Shown one piece after another: positions 1 through 10,969 of a stretch of DNA of 64,000 bases; within the stretch, counting starts at the first letter, position 1, and each line of letters starts with the position of its first letter. The stretch is taken from positions 186,001 through 250,000 of the forward strand of contig MU603938.1 in NCBI GenBank assembly GCA_025201845.1, written 5' to 3'. The position numbers and the translations under genes were made by a program. This stretch comes from Martensiomyces pterosporus (taxonomy: Eukaryota; Kickxellomycota; Kickxellomycetes; Kickxellales; Kickxellaceae). Below the pieces are notes generated by a model. It saw only the letters and a program-made list of their open reading frames with translations. It had not been told where the DNA came from and did not search any database.

Positions 1-2145
1 TCATGCAAGAGGTTATTTCTGGCTCCCGAAAGGAGGTTTTCGTGAATGGCTCTCAGGGCGACTGCCGACTTGGAGTTCGAGATAACACAGCTAATGTTGA
101 TCTCCGAGGCGCCCTGGCTGATCATCTCAATGTTGACGCCGCTCTTGGCCAGGGTCTGGAACATGCTGCCAGCGATACCAACCATATTGCGCATCTGCTT
201 GCCCACCAGCGAAAGAATGGCCATGTTGCGCAGGATATCAACAGTGCCCAAAGAGCTCAGCTCCTGGATGGCTGGCTGCAGATTCCGCTCAATGACTGAG
301 GCCGACAGCGCCATGGACACGTGCACCTCAGAGGTAGAGATAAGGTCGACGCTGACACCGTACTTGTCCAGAATCGAGAAGATGCGGGCAAAGAAACCAT
401 GCGACACGCTCTTGCGATTCGAATGAATGTTGAGAACGATAATGTCGTCCTTGATGGTGACGGCAGTTGGATGGCGGCGGGAGAGGTCCAGCATATAGCC
501 GTTCTCGAGCAGCATCTCGGGGGTGTGCATGGTTGGCGAAGGCTCGCCCGAGTTAATAGCACTGGCTGGGCGCGAGAGAAGGTCAGGGAAGATGACAGTG
601 CCTGCGCCTTCGGGACATTGCACGTTTTTGATGCGGATAGGGATGGATGCACGGATGACCTGCTCCATGGTGAATGGGTGAATGACTTCAGATCCGTAAA
701 ATGTCAGTTCGGCGGCCTCCTCGGGGGTGATGATCTTGAGAAGACGCGCAGTGGGGACCTTTCGCGGATCAGCAGTGAAGATGCCATCAACCTCCTTCCA
801 TACCTGCAGTTCCTGGGCACCCACACCAACAGCAATCAGGGCAGCAGTGAGGTCCGTATAGCCGCGGCCGATGCTGTACAGGATGCTTCCGGGGCACGGG
901 CCAAAGTAGCCAGTAACTACAGGCACGCTATCGCCACACTCGCTGACAACAGTGGCGAACCGCTGGGCGAGGTAGTCGTAAAACGTCTGATCCAGATGGC
1001 TGGCATCAAAGTGGCGGTCAACGACCTTTTCGAGGTTGACGTATTTGGCATCCACGCCCTTATCCTGGAGGATGGCAGCCACATACTCACACGCCAGCTT
1101 CTCACCGGTGCCAATGATGACGTCCTTTGACTTTGGCGAGACCTCGTTAATGACCTCCGCAGCGTCCAAAAAGACCTTGAGACGGCGACACACATCGGTC
1201 AGACTCTGCTCGAGGCCCTCTCTGATTTGTGCGTCATTAATGTTTTCCCGCACGGCTTCCAAATGATCATCGAGGATGTCTTGGACAATTTGTTGGTGGT
1301 CGACGCCACGATCACCAAGCACAGCATCAGCGGCCTTTACTAGCCGTGTCGTGGTTCCCTTTGCCTTTACGTCAGTGCTGCGGGCAGAGCAGACAACGAT
1401 GACACGGTGCGTCTTGAGCAGATTCCTACAACGGGTTTGGAGGGCATGGCAGGGGCGTTTGAAATACAGCAGCCACGTGGGATTGGCTTTTATTAGCACA
1501 TGAAAAACTCGAGGCATTGGAGGTGCATGCTGGCCTGAACGTCGGACCGAATAGGGAATATATATGAATGATGCAATGGCACGCTGTGACAGCACGCATG
1601 ACAAGGGCCGAGAACAGGTGCTGGAGATACGAGCCTGCTGCAAAAAAGGCGCAGAGGCCAAGCAATATTTGCAGAGATGGGAGGTAAGGCTCTTGCTGCC
1701 CCTCCTCCTGGATGCATGAAACACGCAGAATACAGCATAGAAGAGCAGCCAACCGCTGCAGATCACCCCCTCTTCACGGCCTGAGATAAGGTGCAAGGCA
1801 GAGTGCATCCACATCGTGTCAAAGCAGGCGGCTCGCGATGAATCATTAAGCGGGCATATCGGGAATTATCTAGCAAATAGATCCCGAACAAGATAAGAGT
1901 GGCCTGAGCCAGGGGCACGGAATTGGAGAGACTCCACTGAGGAGTCACAATCAGCCACCTTCGGGTGCCGAGAGCTTTCATCAGCTTGACTGGCGTGTGG
2001 GCGGGTGCTCTGTTGCTGCTAGTACTTACGGAATGATCTGGCCGCAGATATTATGAATAAACTTTCCAACGCTGGTGCCGCCAAACTTGAGGACAAGAAT
2101 GGGCTTTCCAGCTGGGTTCTGCTGCTTTGAGGCTGCTGGCGACAT
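1..2145 (-). CDS. HOM3: Aspartate kinase (HOM3-like), 3' end cut by window edge
   Basis: Phosphorylates L-aspartate, the committed step toward threonine and methionine in fungi. Two exons: 2145..2030 and 1425..1 (continuing off the left edge). The intron 2029..1426 (GTAAGT...TAG) joins a 38-codon first exon carrying the nucleotide-binding motif KFGGTSVGK (residues 20-28) to the rest. Visible in exon 2 are VVCSARS, the substrate motif GRGYTDLTAALIAVG, KEVDGIFTADPRKVP, and two C-terminal ACT domains (LISTSEVHVSMAL; IEMISQGASEINISCVI), which in the family carry threonine feedback control. About 513 residues are in the window against 527 in yeast Hom3, so little is missing. A TGACTCA element lies 350 bp upstream, matching the Gcn4 consensus. 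Identity is secure; the start is the first ATG before the kinase motif. Confidence 0.95.
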
Positions 2146-3048
2146 TTCGCGAGTAATTAGGTGTGAGATTCAGTTCGAGGCACAGAGGAGCCCTGCGTGC
2201 AAATAATGTGTAGAGAACAAGAAACAATGGGGGTAGTTGTGCCAGCTAAAGGAGGAAAGAAGAAAACACGGAGCAAAAGCCTCTTGGTAAAAGAAACGAT
2301 CCGTGGATGTCTGCTTCTGACCAGTATGTAGGGTGTGAATTAATGAGCAAAGAGGCCGCTGCTGAAGGGGAGCCAATTGGTCGAGGGTAAAGCAGAGAGA
2401 AGGGGAGGAGGATTGCTTGGGTAGTTGGGGCGAAGAAAGGAAGGTGTGATGCGGTCCACGCCTACTTATAGCCCTGCCAGCCAGGCGCTGCTAGTGACTC
2501 AGTGGAGGGGAGCAGTTTTTTTTTTTCGCACTTGCTTCTGTTGCTCACATATAATCCCATTCTGGCCTGTTGAGAGTCATATCAGTGGCCAACCCCCGCT
2601 CAGCAAGGGGCAAAGGATTGTAGGCTAGATCGGCAAGATAACAGGCAGCGGCAGCCGCGGCTGGTGGAGTTGTTTCCTCGCTCGTCAATGAAGGAGAAGG
2701 AGCAGTGAATGGGCAAAGCGCGCCTGGAGCACCGCTCGCTCGCCCCATCCTGGCTACGAGTTTCCCACACGTCTGGGTAGTTGGTGGCAACGAGTGGCCA
2801 GAGCTCCACAAAACGACAGCGGCATGTGGGAATCCCAAGAGCGGCCAAGGAACTCATGACCAGCAAAGAGCCCCTAAACCTCAGCCACTGCGATGCTGCT
2901 TCGTCTGCTCCACATACAAGAGGCAGCAACACCCGCCGCTGCCCAGAGCCTCTTCTTGTCTGTCAGCGGCTTGCCTTAACCCAGTCTCCTAGTCTCCCAG
3001 TCTCCTGCACTACACCCACCAGACAGCGCCCTTCTATCGTTTACAAGC
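2146..3048. promoter_or_regulatory. Shared upstream region of aspartate kinase and D2HGDH genes
   Basis: About 0.9 kb between divergent start codons. It holds a TGACTCA element, a T-tract near 2517-2526 and a TATA-like stretch near 2464. No homology-supported gene is visible. A short ATG-initiated reading frame at 2893 that looks like a mitochondrial leader ends in a stop and could only be used with a poor splice donor. Confidence 0.5.
2495..2501. promoter_or_regulatory. Gcn4-type TGACTCA element
   Basis: Exact match to the bZIP Gcn4/CpcA consensus, 350 bp upstream of the aspartate kinase start. Aspartate kinase is a classical general-amino-acid-control target in fungi. A 7-mer of this kind is expected about eight times by chance in 64 kb on both strands, so function is inferred from position only. 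Confidence 0.35.
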
Positions 3049-4636
3049 ATGGATAGCACTAATACTGGCACAACCAGGAATGTAAGCAACAAAGCCATGG
3101 CGCAAGTATTGCACTCGCTTGTGACAGGCCAGCAAAGGGGCAAACTCTCACAGCCAACAGCTGCTCTCGTGCATTTTAATATACAACAAACATTCCTGCT
3201 TATTGCTCCCTCTGCCATAGATTCCTGTTTCGTCCGAGGATATCGAGTACTTCTCCAGTGTTGGCATCAAAGTTGTCCACACAAGCGACGAACTCGAGGC
3301 GAAATACAACGTCGATGTCTTTGGCAAGTACCACGGGCATTCGCAGACTATTCTATTCCCCAAGAGCACCGAGCAGGTGTCCCAAGTCCTCGCCCACTGC
3401 AACAAGCGCGGGGTCGGCGTGGTCACCCAAGGAGGCAACAGCGGAACAGCAGGCGGCGCAATCGCCGACAGGGGCGAGGTGATCCTGTGTCTCAGGGACA
3501 TGAACAATGTGCGCGAGGTGGACGAAATCTCTGGCGTGCTAGTCGCCGAAAGCGGCTGCATCTTGGAGGACTTGGACAACCACGTGCAGCAATTCGGGTA
3601 CATCGTTCCAGTTGACCTGGGAGCCAAGAAAAAGTGCATGATTGGCGGCAATGTCAGCACAAATGCAGGCGGGCTGCGCTATTTGAGATACGGTAGCTTG
3701 CATGGAAACGTGCTTGGGCTCGAGGTGGTTCTGCCCGACGGCCGTATTCTTGACTCTCTGTTTACGCTAAAGAAAGATGCATCTGGGTACGACGTCAAGC
3801 AGCTGTTTATTGGAGCAGAGGGCACGCTGGGTGTTGTCACTGCTGTGGCAATCTCGCTTGCTCCAAAACCCAGGTCATCCCAGCTCGCAGTGCTTGGGCT
3901 CCAGGACTTTTCAAAGATCCAGCGCGCATTTGTTCTAGCAAGGCAGAATCTTGGCGAGATCATTTCTGCGTTTGAGTTCTGGGAGAAGCGCTGCAACGAG
4001 CTGGTTGTCGAGTACGAAAAGTACGACAGCCCGCTGAATGGCCCACACGAGTTCTACGTTCTCATCGAGACACGTGGATCGTTCCAGCGCCACGACGTCG
4101 AAAAGATGGACGCATTTTTGGAATGCCTGCACTCGGGCAGTATCATCGAGGAGGCGAAGATCTTTAGAGATGCGGAGGAGATGGAAAAGACGTGGCTGTT
4201 CAGATCACAGATGGCCGAGGCACACGGTAAGAGCGGGTGCATGAACGTTTACGACTTCAGCCTGCCATCTAAGCACCAGCACCAGCTGCTTGTTGCCGTA
4301 AAGGACCATCTGGCGGACTGCGGCGTATATGGGCAGCCCAACTCGCCGGTCAAAGATGTGACGATATTTGGCCATATCGGCGACGACAACATCCACTTGC
4401 AAGTCATCGCCAGGGAGTTCGGCGGAGTCGTGGAGGAGGCAATGGAGCCATGGGTCTACGAGTGGGTCGGCAGCCACAGCGGCTCTGTTGCTGCCGAGCA
4501 CGGGCTTGGAATGCACAAGGGCGAGTTCTTGAGGTACTCCAAGTCGCCTATAGTCATCGGCGCGATGAAGTCAATTAAGCAGATGCTGGACCCGAACAAC
4601 ATCATGAACCCAGGCAAGCACATCTCGCGTGCCTAG
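3049..4636 (+). CDS. D-2-hydroxyglutarate / D-lactate dehydrogenase (FAD, DLD2/DLD3-like)
   Basis: FAD-dependent oxidation of D-2-hydroxyglutarate or D-lactate. Proposed exons are 3049..3081 and 3221..4636 (intron GTAAGC...TAG), giving 482 residues. Exon 2 aligns along its length with yeast Dld2/Dld3: a PCMH FAD-binding domain (TQGGNSGTAGGAI, STNAGGLRYLRYGSLHGNVLG, QLFIGAEGTLGVVT), then the FAD-oxidase C domain (YVLIETRGS, FGHIGDDNIHLQV, AAEHGLGMHKGEF). The usual HxGDGNxH motif reads HIGDDNIH here. With this first exon there is no mitochondrial presequence, so the enzyme would be cytosolic like Dld3; an upstream alternative first exon cannot be excluded. The enzyme call is strong, the N-terminus moderate. 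Confidence 0.9.
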
Positions 4637-4955
4637 CTCCACGCCACTGGCAAGCTCCCCCTGAGCACACCAGGTGTTCCCTAGCCGCGTTGCCTCCTGG
4701 AGGCCAAGGCAGTTTGTCCAATGGGCAAGACAAAGGCATGTGATTTGGCATTTCCAGCGGAGCAGCAGCAAATACCGGGCCACGCTATGCAGCGGCTTCC
4801 GATAAAGCGCACCACCAGCATCGCCACTCGCTACCCTTATTTACTCCTTTCTTTCTTGGTACTGCTCTTTTGGTCAGACCACACTTCTTGTTTTCCATAC
4901 TGCTAAATCTGCCACCGCCGCACCACACCCAGCCTTCCACTACATACAGAGGAAA
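4637..4955. other. Intergenic: D2HGDH 3' UTR and PEX16 promoter
   Basis: 319 bp between co-directional genes, pyrimidine-rich toward the PEX16 start. No gene or RNA seen. Confidence 0.5.
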
Positions 4956-6195
4956 ATGTTACAAAAATACGCAAACTTTGTCATTAATAATGCGGCACAG
5001 GTCAATTCGATTGAAAATGGCCTTCGGACACTGACTTACATTCTACCAGGTACGGGACAAACAAATGGGCCATGCTAACCCCTATCTCCCGGAAGCCGAC
5101 ATGCTGCCTAAGTGCCTTCACTCTCCTTGAGTTGTGCGTTTATGCCTTTCTTTTATCTTAGGGCGGTTTGCTGATGCTGAGCTTGCTTCGGAGGCCATTT
5201 ACACTCTGCTTAGCTTTGTTGGCGTGTACCATGATGGCCTCTTGGCAAAGGCAGCAAAATCAGGACTCTTGGTGGATAAGGATGGGCGGCAGGTGGAGAT
5301 TGACGTGACGCCGTTCAACCGCTATCAAAGCAGGCTCTCTCGGAGCTCGGATCTCTACCGCATCACATCGCTTATTCTCAGCGGCCTGCAGTTCAGCGAA
5401 AAGCTCATCGAGATGGTTGTCGCAAAAAAGTACGGGGAGAAGCTGAGATGGAAGGTGGTATCGTGGATAGAAATAATCAAGATCCTGGCACGCCTAAATC
5501 TCCTGCACCTGAGCGGAAGGAGGATGGTCACTGGAAATGTAGTCCCCGAGCGCCTGGTGGATCCTGCCAACCTGGGCTCCGTGAAGAAGGCAAGTTTGGC
5601 TGCAAAGTCGCCGAATGCCGCCCAGGGCAATGCCAATGACCCATGGAAGGGCGATCGAAGCGGACTCAAGTTCAAGTCGGTCAAGGATATTCTGTCCAAG
5701 ACCGAGGGGAATGCCGACCTGGGCGGCTTCCTTGCTACTGAGGCGAAGGATGCCGAATCTGTGGCGCCCGCCCTGTCGCTTGTCCGCAGATACAGTCCAT
5801 TGGGGCTCGCCGGCGAGCTTTTGTTCATCCTGCGTCCGCTGATCTACGTCGTCAGCATGCGCAAGATGGGGAGGAGCGATTGGAGACCGTGGGCTCTGTC
5901 ACTGTTGGTCGAGTTGGCCAGCCGGCAGATGATCCGCACAGACCTGTTTGCGGACAAGGGCTCAGCAGCAGCAGCGGCGGAGCGCACGGTGGAGAAGGAG
6001 GAGCTGTCGCGCAGAAAGTGGCTCTTCCTCTACTATTTCCTCCGCTCACCATTCTTCGACCGCTTCACAGAGTCGCGTCTCACTCGTGTCGCAGAGTGGT
6101 GCAGCAACAAGCCACTGCTCAGCCTGCTTGGTGCGCTGATCCAGGACTACCAGCCCCTCTGGCAGCAATACTACTTCTACACTGCCGCCTCCTAA
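4956..6195 (+). CDS. PEX16: Peroxisomal membrane biogenesis protein Pex16
   Basis: Peroxisomal/ER membrane protein that recruits Pex3 and inserts peroxisomal membrane proteins. Exons 4956..5049 and 5162..6195 (intron GTACGG...TAG) encode 375 residues. The junction rebuilds a YILPGRFADAELASEA stretch that matches the N-terminal Pex16 signature (YLLAGRFADSHELSE in human). Downstream are the hydrophobic segment WKVVSWIEIIKILARLNLLHL and the C-terminal RKWLFLYYFLRSPFFDRFT block typical of the family. S. cerevisiae lacks PEX16, so its presence separates this organism from budding yeasts. It is co-directional with the upstream dehydrogenase and convergent with LIP2. Confidence 0.93.
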
Positions 6196-6372
6196 ACACC
6201 ACAGTACTCCACTCTGCCGTGCTCGTCTACCATCGCCATTGCATCATGCCACCTCTTCAACCCAAGACCCGCTTTTCTATCTGCTTTTCCTTTTCCATCC
6301 TACGATGCTATTTTCATATTCAATGTATTGACTCTGTCAAAGGCTCAGCGCTGGTACCAGCTCGCAATGCCC

Positions 6373-7290
6373 TCACTTGAGAAGCTGTGCAATCTCTTCG
6401 CATGTGGCTGGCGAGACGTGCTCCAATGGCCGAATGTCGCAGCCATAGACCTTGCGGAAGCTATCCACAACAACAGGCAGTACAGAGTCAACGGTCACGT
6501 CAACAGTAGCAGCATCAGTAGCGCCGCGCTGGTTTTGCTCAAGCACCGACTGCAGCGAGGCTGCGGTCTTTCCCTCGAGCCCGCATGGAATGATCTGGTT
6601 AAACCATTTCAAATCGGTCGTGCAGTTGAGCGCAAACCCGTGCGACGTCACGTATTTCTGCACATGCGTGCCCAATGCAGCAATCTTCTGTGTCGGCGAC
6701 ACCCACACTCCGGGGAACCCTGGCTGTCTGTCAGCGTCTACGCCGAACTGCGCACATGTTTCAATCACTGTGTTTTCCAGCCCCTCAACATAGCATTTGG
6801 TTCCCAGAAAGTGGTCTCTGAGATACAAGTTTGGGTAGGCAACCAGCTGACCAGGTCCATGAAACGTAATCTCGCCGCCCCGGTTTGTTTCAAAGTACTC
6901 GCAGCTTAGCTGCCTCAGCCGCTCAATATCCTCTGCCGGCAGCTTGCCATGGTTGCGCCGTCCGTTGGTGTACACTGGCGCATGCTGCAGCAGGATAAGC
7001 GAGTCAGCGAGCCTGCGCTGCTCCCGGGGAACCCGTGTGCCGGGAGGGCCGCTGTAGATCTCGTCAATGCGCCTTCGGCACAGCTTGCTCTGCAGCTCCA
7101 ATGCCTTCCCGTATGGAACCTCGCCCAGGTAGATGTATCCTACGGCGGGCAGCCGCGCTAGCTGCTCGGCGGATCTGCCCATTGTGCACCGGCTTATCTT
7201 CTCCGCTGCAAACCTACTGCTCGTTGCTAGCTGCCGCCGCATGCAGTATGCAGACGGGCCAAGCACCCGCCTAGTAGCTAGCAAATTCAT
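6373..7290 (-). CDS. LIP2: Lipoyl(octanoyl) transferase (LipB/Lip2), mitochondrial
   Basis: Transfers octanoate from acyl-carrier protein to the lipoyl domains of mitochondrial 2-oxoacid dehydrogenases and glycine cleavage H protein. Single exon, 305 residues. Diagnostic motifs: GGEITFHGPGQLVAYPN, the lysine motif QKIAALG, and the catalytic cysteine in IIPCGLEGK. The first 30 or so residues are Arg/Ser/Ala-rich and lack acidic residues (MNLLATRRVLGPSAYCMRRQ), as expected for a mitochondrial presequence, which supports the start at 7290. Length fits fungal Lip2. Confidence 0.94.
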   Translation of the reverse strand: MNLLATRRVLGPSAYCMRRQLATSSRFAAEKISRCTMGRSAEQLARLPAVGYIYLGEVPYGKALELQSKLCRRRIDEIYSGPPGTRVPREQRRLADSLILLQHAPVYTNGRRNHGKLPAEDIERLRQLSCEYFETNRGGEITFHGPGQLVAYPNLYLRDHFLGTKCYVEGLENTVIETCAQFGVDADRQPGFPGVWVSPTQKIAALGTHVQKYVTSHGFALNCTTDLKWFNQIIPCGLEGKTAASLQSVLEQNQRGATDAATVDVTVDSVLPVVVDSFRKVYGCDIRPLEHVSPATCEEIAQLLK

Positions 7291-7601
7291 GGCTTAGAGC
7301 TGAATTGAGAGAAAAGGGGTGCCGAATGTCAAAAGAAAGAAGAGAACGTGCTGAGCCAAGGAAAGACGAAATAGCCGCAATAAATCCCGCTCCCCCCCAC
7401 GCATTTTTGTCCACCTTTCATCAGCAGAGATCAAGCAGTTAGCAGAAAAACGCCGCAGCTGAACCACCGCAGCAGCCACCTCAACACACACAGCGGGCAA
7501 CTAGAAGAGAAGCAAGATGGATATGCCTGTTTGGTTTGCTTAGGATACTGAATCGAAAAAGCAAAAGGTAAAAAGTGTGCACAGTGCATTGACCCAGTTA
7601 A
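7291..7601. other. Intergenic: LIP2 promoter and ARPC2 3' UTR
   Basis: 311 bp between two minus-strand genes. Nothing beyond short A- and C-rich tracts is visible. Confidence 0.45.
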
Positions 7602-8567
7602 TTACCACTCGCCTTCGACCTGCTGAGGAGACGCCGATGCCGACGCCTGGCGGAACTGCGGGCGGAAGTAGCGCCCAGTGGCAGTTCTCCTCTCGGATCC
7701 AGCAGTGGTTCTATCGGGCTTGGCGCGGTTGATAACTTTGAGGAATTCCTTGACACGAGTGCGCATGCGCGAGTGCATGTAGGCCTTGGCACACTTGATA
7801 TGGTAGTGCAGGTAGTCACGGAACAGTTGGATCTGCGAGATAGTCTTCTCCCGAGACTCGAGGTCGGTGAAATGGCGTGGGAAGAGCACAAACGACACAT
7901 ACCCGACGCTCTCGTCCTGCTTCAGTCCAGGTAGATGACGGATCTCCAGCGGAGGCTCACGGCTCGAGTAGAACACCTGGGGCGCATTCTGGATCGACGC
8001 CTGCCGGCGCGCATCCACAAACTCCTGCAAAAACACCTTGCCCAGCACACGGTCCACCTCCTCCTTGAACAGGGTGCTGAAGATAACTGTCACTCGGTCC
8101 TGCTGCGCCTGGACGTAAATCGCCTCGTCCTCACGGTAATGGGTGGCCATCAGCGGACCAGCACCCTCTTGCTGCGACTCCCAGTACTCAAATGCGCGCA
8201 CAAAGGGACTGGCCAGCACATTGCGCTTCAACAGCGACACGTGCTTTGCCAATCCAGCTCTGTCCTCGGGCAGCTCGTCAAGGTTGAACTGGAGCGTAAT
8301 TTGGTACTGCGGGTTGATTGCCGGAACAAGGAACTGGCCGTACTCGCGCTGCAGGATATCGTTGGCGCCGTACTCGACAACCTCGTTAAAGTATTTCATC
8401 TCAACGGAAAGGCTGAGTATGTTGCGCTGCTCAGGCGTTGTCTGCACATGGTAAATGACGTTGTCGAAATCAACCAGTGTGATATCCACAAGCTCGTGCT
8501 TTTCGCTGTTGAACCGCGTAAGGAGCGTCTCTTCGAGAACGTAGCTGTTGGGCTCGAGAAGAATCAT
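7602..8567 (-). CDS. ARC35: Arp2/3 complex subunit 2 (p34/ARC35)
   Basis: Structural core subunit of the Arp2/3 actin-nucleating complex; it contacts the mother filament at branch junctions. Single exon, 321 residues, from MILLEPNSYVLEETL at the N-terminus, which is the canonical ARPC2 start. Recognisable blocks are FDNVIYHV, LSLSVEMKYFNEV, GPLMATHYREDEAIYV, VGYVSFVLFPRHF and the C-terminal helix RDYLHYHIKCAKAYMHSRMR. A Ser/Ala/Gln tail of about 40 residues extends beyond the conserved domain. Identity is secure. Confidence 0.96.
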   Translation of the reverse strand: MILLEPNSYVLEETLLTRFNSEKHELVDITLVDFDNVIYHVQTTPEQRNILSLSVEMKYFNEVVEYGANDILQREYGQFLVPAINPQYQITLQFNLDELPEDRAGLAKHVSLLKRNVLASPFVRAFEYWESQQEGAGPLMATHYREDEAIYVQAQQDRVTVIFSTLFKEEVDRVLGKVFLQEFVDARRQASIQNAPQVFYSSREPPLEIRHLPGLKQDESVGYVSFVLFPRHFTDLESREKTISQIQLFRDYLHYHIKCAKAYMHSRMRTRVKEFLKVINRAKPDRTTAGSERRTATGRYFRPQFRQASASASPQQVEGEW

Positions 8568-9040
8568 TTCTGTTGATAGTTACGGAGCAGATGAGGCAGA
8601 TGGGACTGGGTAGGCTGGGAAAAGGAAAAGAAACCTGAGAGACAGGAAAAACAGGCCATGCGTTTTGCATAAAGCGAATCGTAGAAAGCAAGGCTACGTC
8701 TGCTGCTGTCATAGTGCTCCCCCTTCTCCGCCGCCCCCACCCACATCCGCACTGCCGATGGCTCTGGGGTTAGGTATGTCTAATCACGCTGCTGGCCGAT
8801 CAGCAGCAATGATCACCACCACGGATGGCCGCATGCTTCGGTGGAGCTGTTGCGCTATGTAGCATGTGTATATATGACATACAATAAAAGGATAAAAATA
8901 GAAAGCTGATGGCAGAGAAGGAAACCAATGGCGGGGATACCGAGTGCATGTGTATAGAAGATGCAACAATAGAAAATGCAGTGGATGTGAAGGATGCAGA
9001 ACTATATATATATAGAAGCTTGAAGCAAACGCCAGCAGCG
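8568..9040. other. Intergenic: ARPC2 promoter and homeobox-1 3' UTR
   Basis: 473 bp between two minus-strand genes. It includes a (TA)n stretch near 9003-9013. No gene seen. Confidence 0.45.
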
Positions 9041-10969
9041 TCAGTCGAGCTGGATGTTGGCACGCTTGCAGACATCACGGAACCTATCGTTGACGACATA
9101 TTGCTGGACGCCGTCTATTTCAGCGACACGGAAGTACCTGCGGCGCGCGTTGGCAAACCACGTCTTGAACCGCTCGCGCGACATGCGCCCAATAGATCTG
9201 AGTCTCTCGCGCTCAGCGCCCTTGGGCTTGGGGTCATGCGAGTTCCTGTACAGCCAAATGAAGTACTCCCTGCGCTGGTCGTCTGTCAGCTGAATGCGGT
9301 TGCCAGGCGTTGCAGGGATCTCAGCATCATCCTCCTCGTCGGAATCCATCTTTCGGCAACCTCCATGGCCGGGCGCAGGTGCCAGTTTGTTGCTCTTCTG
9401 AGCAATGGGCTGAGTCTTGGACTGGTGCAGAGACAGCCTGTTAAAGTTCTGAGTGACTGAGCGTGCTCTGGGCCTAGTCTGCGCGCCACCCCTCACCCCC
9501 GAGTTCACAGATGCAGCACCAACAGATCTGCGTCTGGCGCTAGGCGCAAGTGTACTCCCATGGGCGCTCTTCATGGATGGACGAACAACACCATCGGACC
9601 CTGAGCGTGTGTGCCCACGAATGTGCGCGAGCCTGGGGCTGGTTACCATGGAGGGTCTGGACCCAGACGAGATGGCACTTAGACGTGGGTGAGTAAAGTA
9701 CGGGTGAGCGCAGGTATGCGGCGCACCTGCGGTGGATCCCAGATTCGGAGACGACACGTGGCCTATAAGGGACTCGCTGATGCTCAGAGCTCTACGGGGC
9801 CGGATGCGGCTTGCTTGGTTGCCTCTACGCACAGCACCCACACCGGCCAGCTGCGTCGAGCCCAGCGCAGAGCTGCTGGCCATGACGACGCCGTCGGCAC
9901 CGGCCACGAACGTGGCGGTGGTGTCTGTGGTCGGAGTGCCGAGCAGCGAGGGCGAAGAGGTTCTGAGGAAGCTGTGCTCAAATGGGCTGGATGTGTACTC
10001 GGCGTACTCGTGCTGGGGAGTGGCTGCCAGGCTCGGTATAATGCTGTGGCTGTTGCTGTTGCTGCTGCTGCCGTGAGAGATTGCATGCAAACTGAGGCTA
10101 TTCTCGAGCGATACTAGGCTGCCAGGAGCAGCGGCACCAGTAGCTGCAGCTGCAGCTGCACTGCCAGTGATATCTGCGTTGGACAGGAAAGGAAAGGAAA
10201 GCAGATGCGGCGTGGCCAACTGGATGGGGTCGACGATTGGCACAGAGTCTGCGAGCATGTTTGCGGCAGGGATAGAGGAGGATTGCCGGCCAGCACTGCA
10301 GCGAGATGCTGGTGTGCCTGTTCTATGCAGTGGGAAATCAGCAAACATGGGCGTGCTGTGGAGCGAGGTGTCTCCAGCCATTGACACGAGGCCCAGGGGC
10401 TGGCTCTCGAATCCGCCTGAAGGGTGCTGCTGATGGCGGTAAGGGGTTACTGTGGGCACGACTGGGGATGCGTAGGCGGTGGGTGGGTGGGGCGAGTCCA
10501 CGCCGCTCTGTGTGAAATCGTCGTAGCTGGCAAAGCTAATACCAAAAGAGGGGCCGTTGTCAAAGGCGGGCTGCTGGCCCTCACTGGTGCTCAGGCTGCT
10601 TGCCAGGGCTTCGTGAGACAGGGCAAACTCTTGCAGCCTGACGAACTCGGTTGCCTCGCTTGTCTCGTAGCTTCCGGGATAAGGGCTGTGCTTGCCCAAG
10701 GATGTGATGAGGTCTGGGTTGGGAAAGCACTGCATGTTGTAGTCTGTTGGGATGTGCGGGCCTGCGGCGCTTGCGGCTATCTGGGTCTCTGCCAATGTCC
10801 TTGGCGTGACTGGGAGCGAGTAGACTGTCTCTGGCGACTGGAAAAACGATGCGCTGCTGCTATTGTTCACAAAAGTGATGGCGGTTTGAGCTGCTGAGCC
10901 TTGTATAGACTCCTGGCTGGCGTCAGTGGTGGAGATATAGTTTGCAGTGTCCCTGGAGGCGAAATGCAT
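9041..10969 (-). CDS. TALE-class homeodomain transcription factor (homeobox-1)
   Basis: Single exon, 642 residues. Residues 1-550 are Ser/Thr/Ala/Gln-rich and probably disordered; the homeodomain lies at about 558-613, near the C-terminus. Counting back from the recognition helix WFANARRR places DPKPK exactly at the three-residue loop extension that defines the TALE class (usually PYP), so this is a TALE domain with a variant loop. Asn51 and the Arg53-55 cluster are intact, consistent with DNA binding. A 29-residue tail follows the domain. Acidic/basic stretches (DSDEEDDAEI) sit just before it. It is tandem with a second TALE gene 2 kb upstream. The DNA target and role are unknown. Confidence 0.88.
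   Translation of the reverse strand: MHFASRDTANYISTTDASQESIQGSAAQTAITFVNNSSSASFFQSPETVYSLPVTPRTLAETQIAASAAGPHIPTDYNMQCFPNPDLITSLGKHSPYPGSYETSEATEFVRLQEFALSHEALASSLSTSEGQQPAFDNGPSFGISFASYDDFTQSGVDSPHPPTAYASPVVPTVTPYRHQQHPSGGFESQPLGLVSMAGDTSLHSTPMFADFPLHRTGTPASRCSAGRQSSSIPAANMLADSVPIVDPIQLATPHLLSFPFLSNADITGSAAAAAATGAAAPGSLVSLENSLSLHAISHGSSSNSNSHSIIPSLAATPQHEYAEYTSSPFEHSFLRTSSPSLLGTPTTDTTATFVAGADGVVMASSSALGSTQLAGVGAVRRGNQASRIRPRRALSISESLIGHVSSPNLGSTAGAPHTCAHPYFTHPRLSAISSGSRPSMVTSPRLAHIRGHTRSGSDGVVRPSMKSAHGSTLAPSARRRSVGAASVNSGVRGGAQTRPRARSVTQNFNRLSLHQSKTQPIAQKSNKLAPAPGHGGCRKMDSDEEDDAEIPATPGNRIQLTDDQRREYFIWLYRNSHDPKPKGAERERLRSIGRMSRERFKTWFANARRRYFRVAEIDGVQQYVVNDRFRDVCKRANIQLD

Noticed and set aside
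2893..2979. Short ATG frame resembling a mitochondrial leader upstream of D2HGDH
   Set aside because: It ends at a stop and offers only non-GTA donors, whereas the exon at 3049-3081 splices in frame with GTAAGC. Kept only as an alternative.
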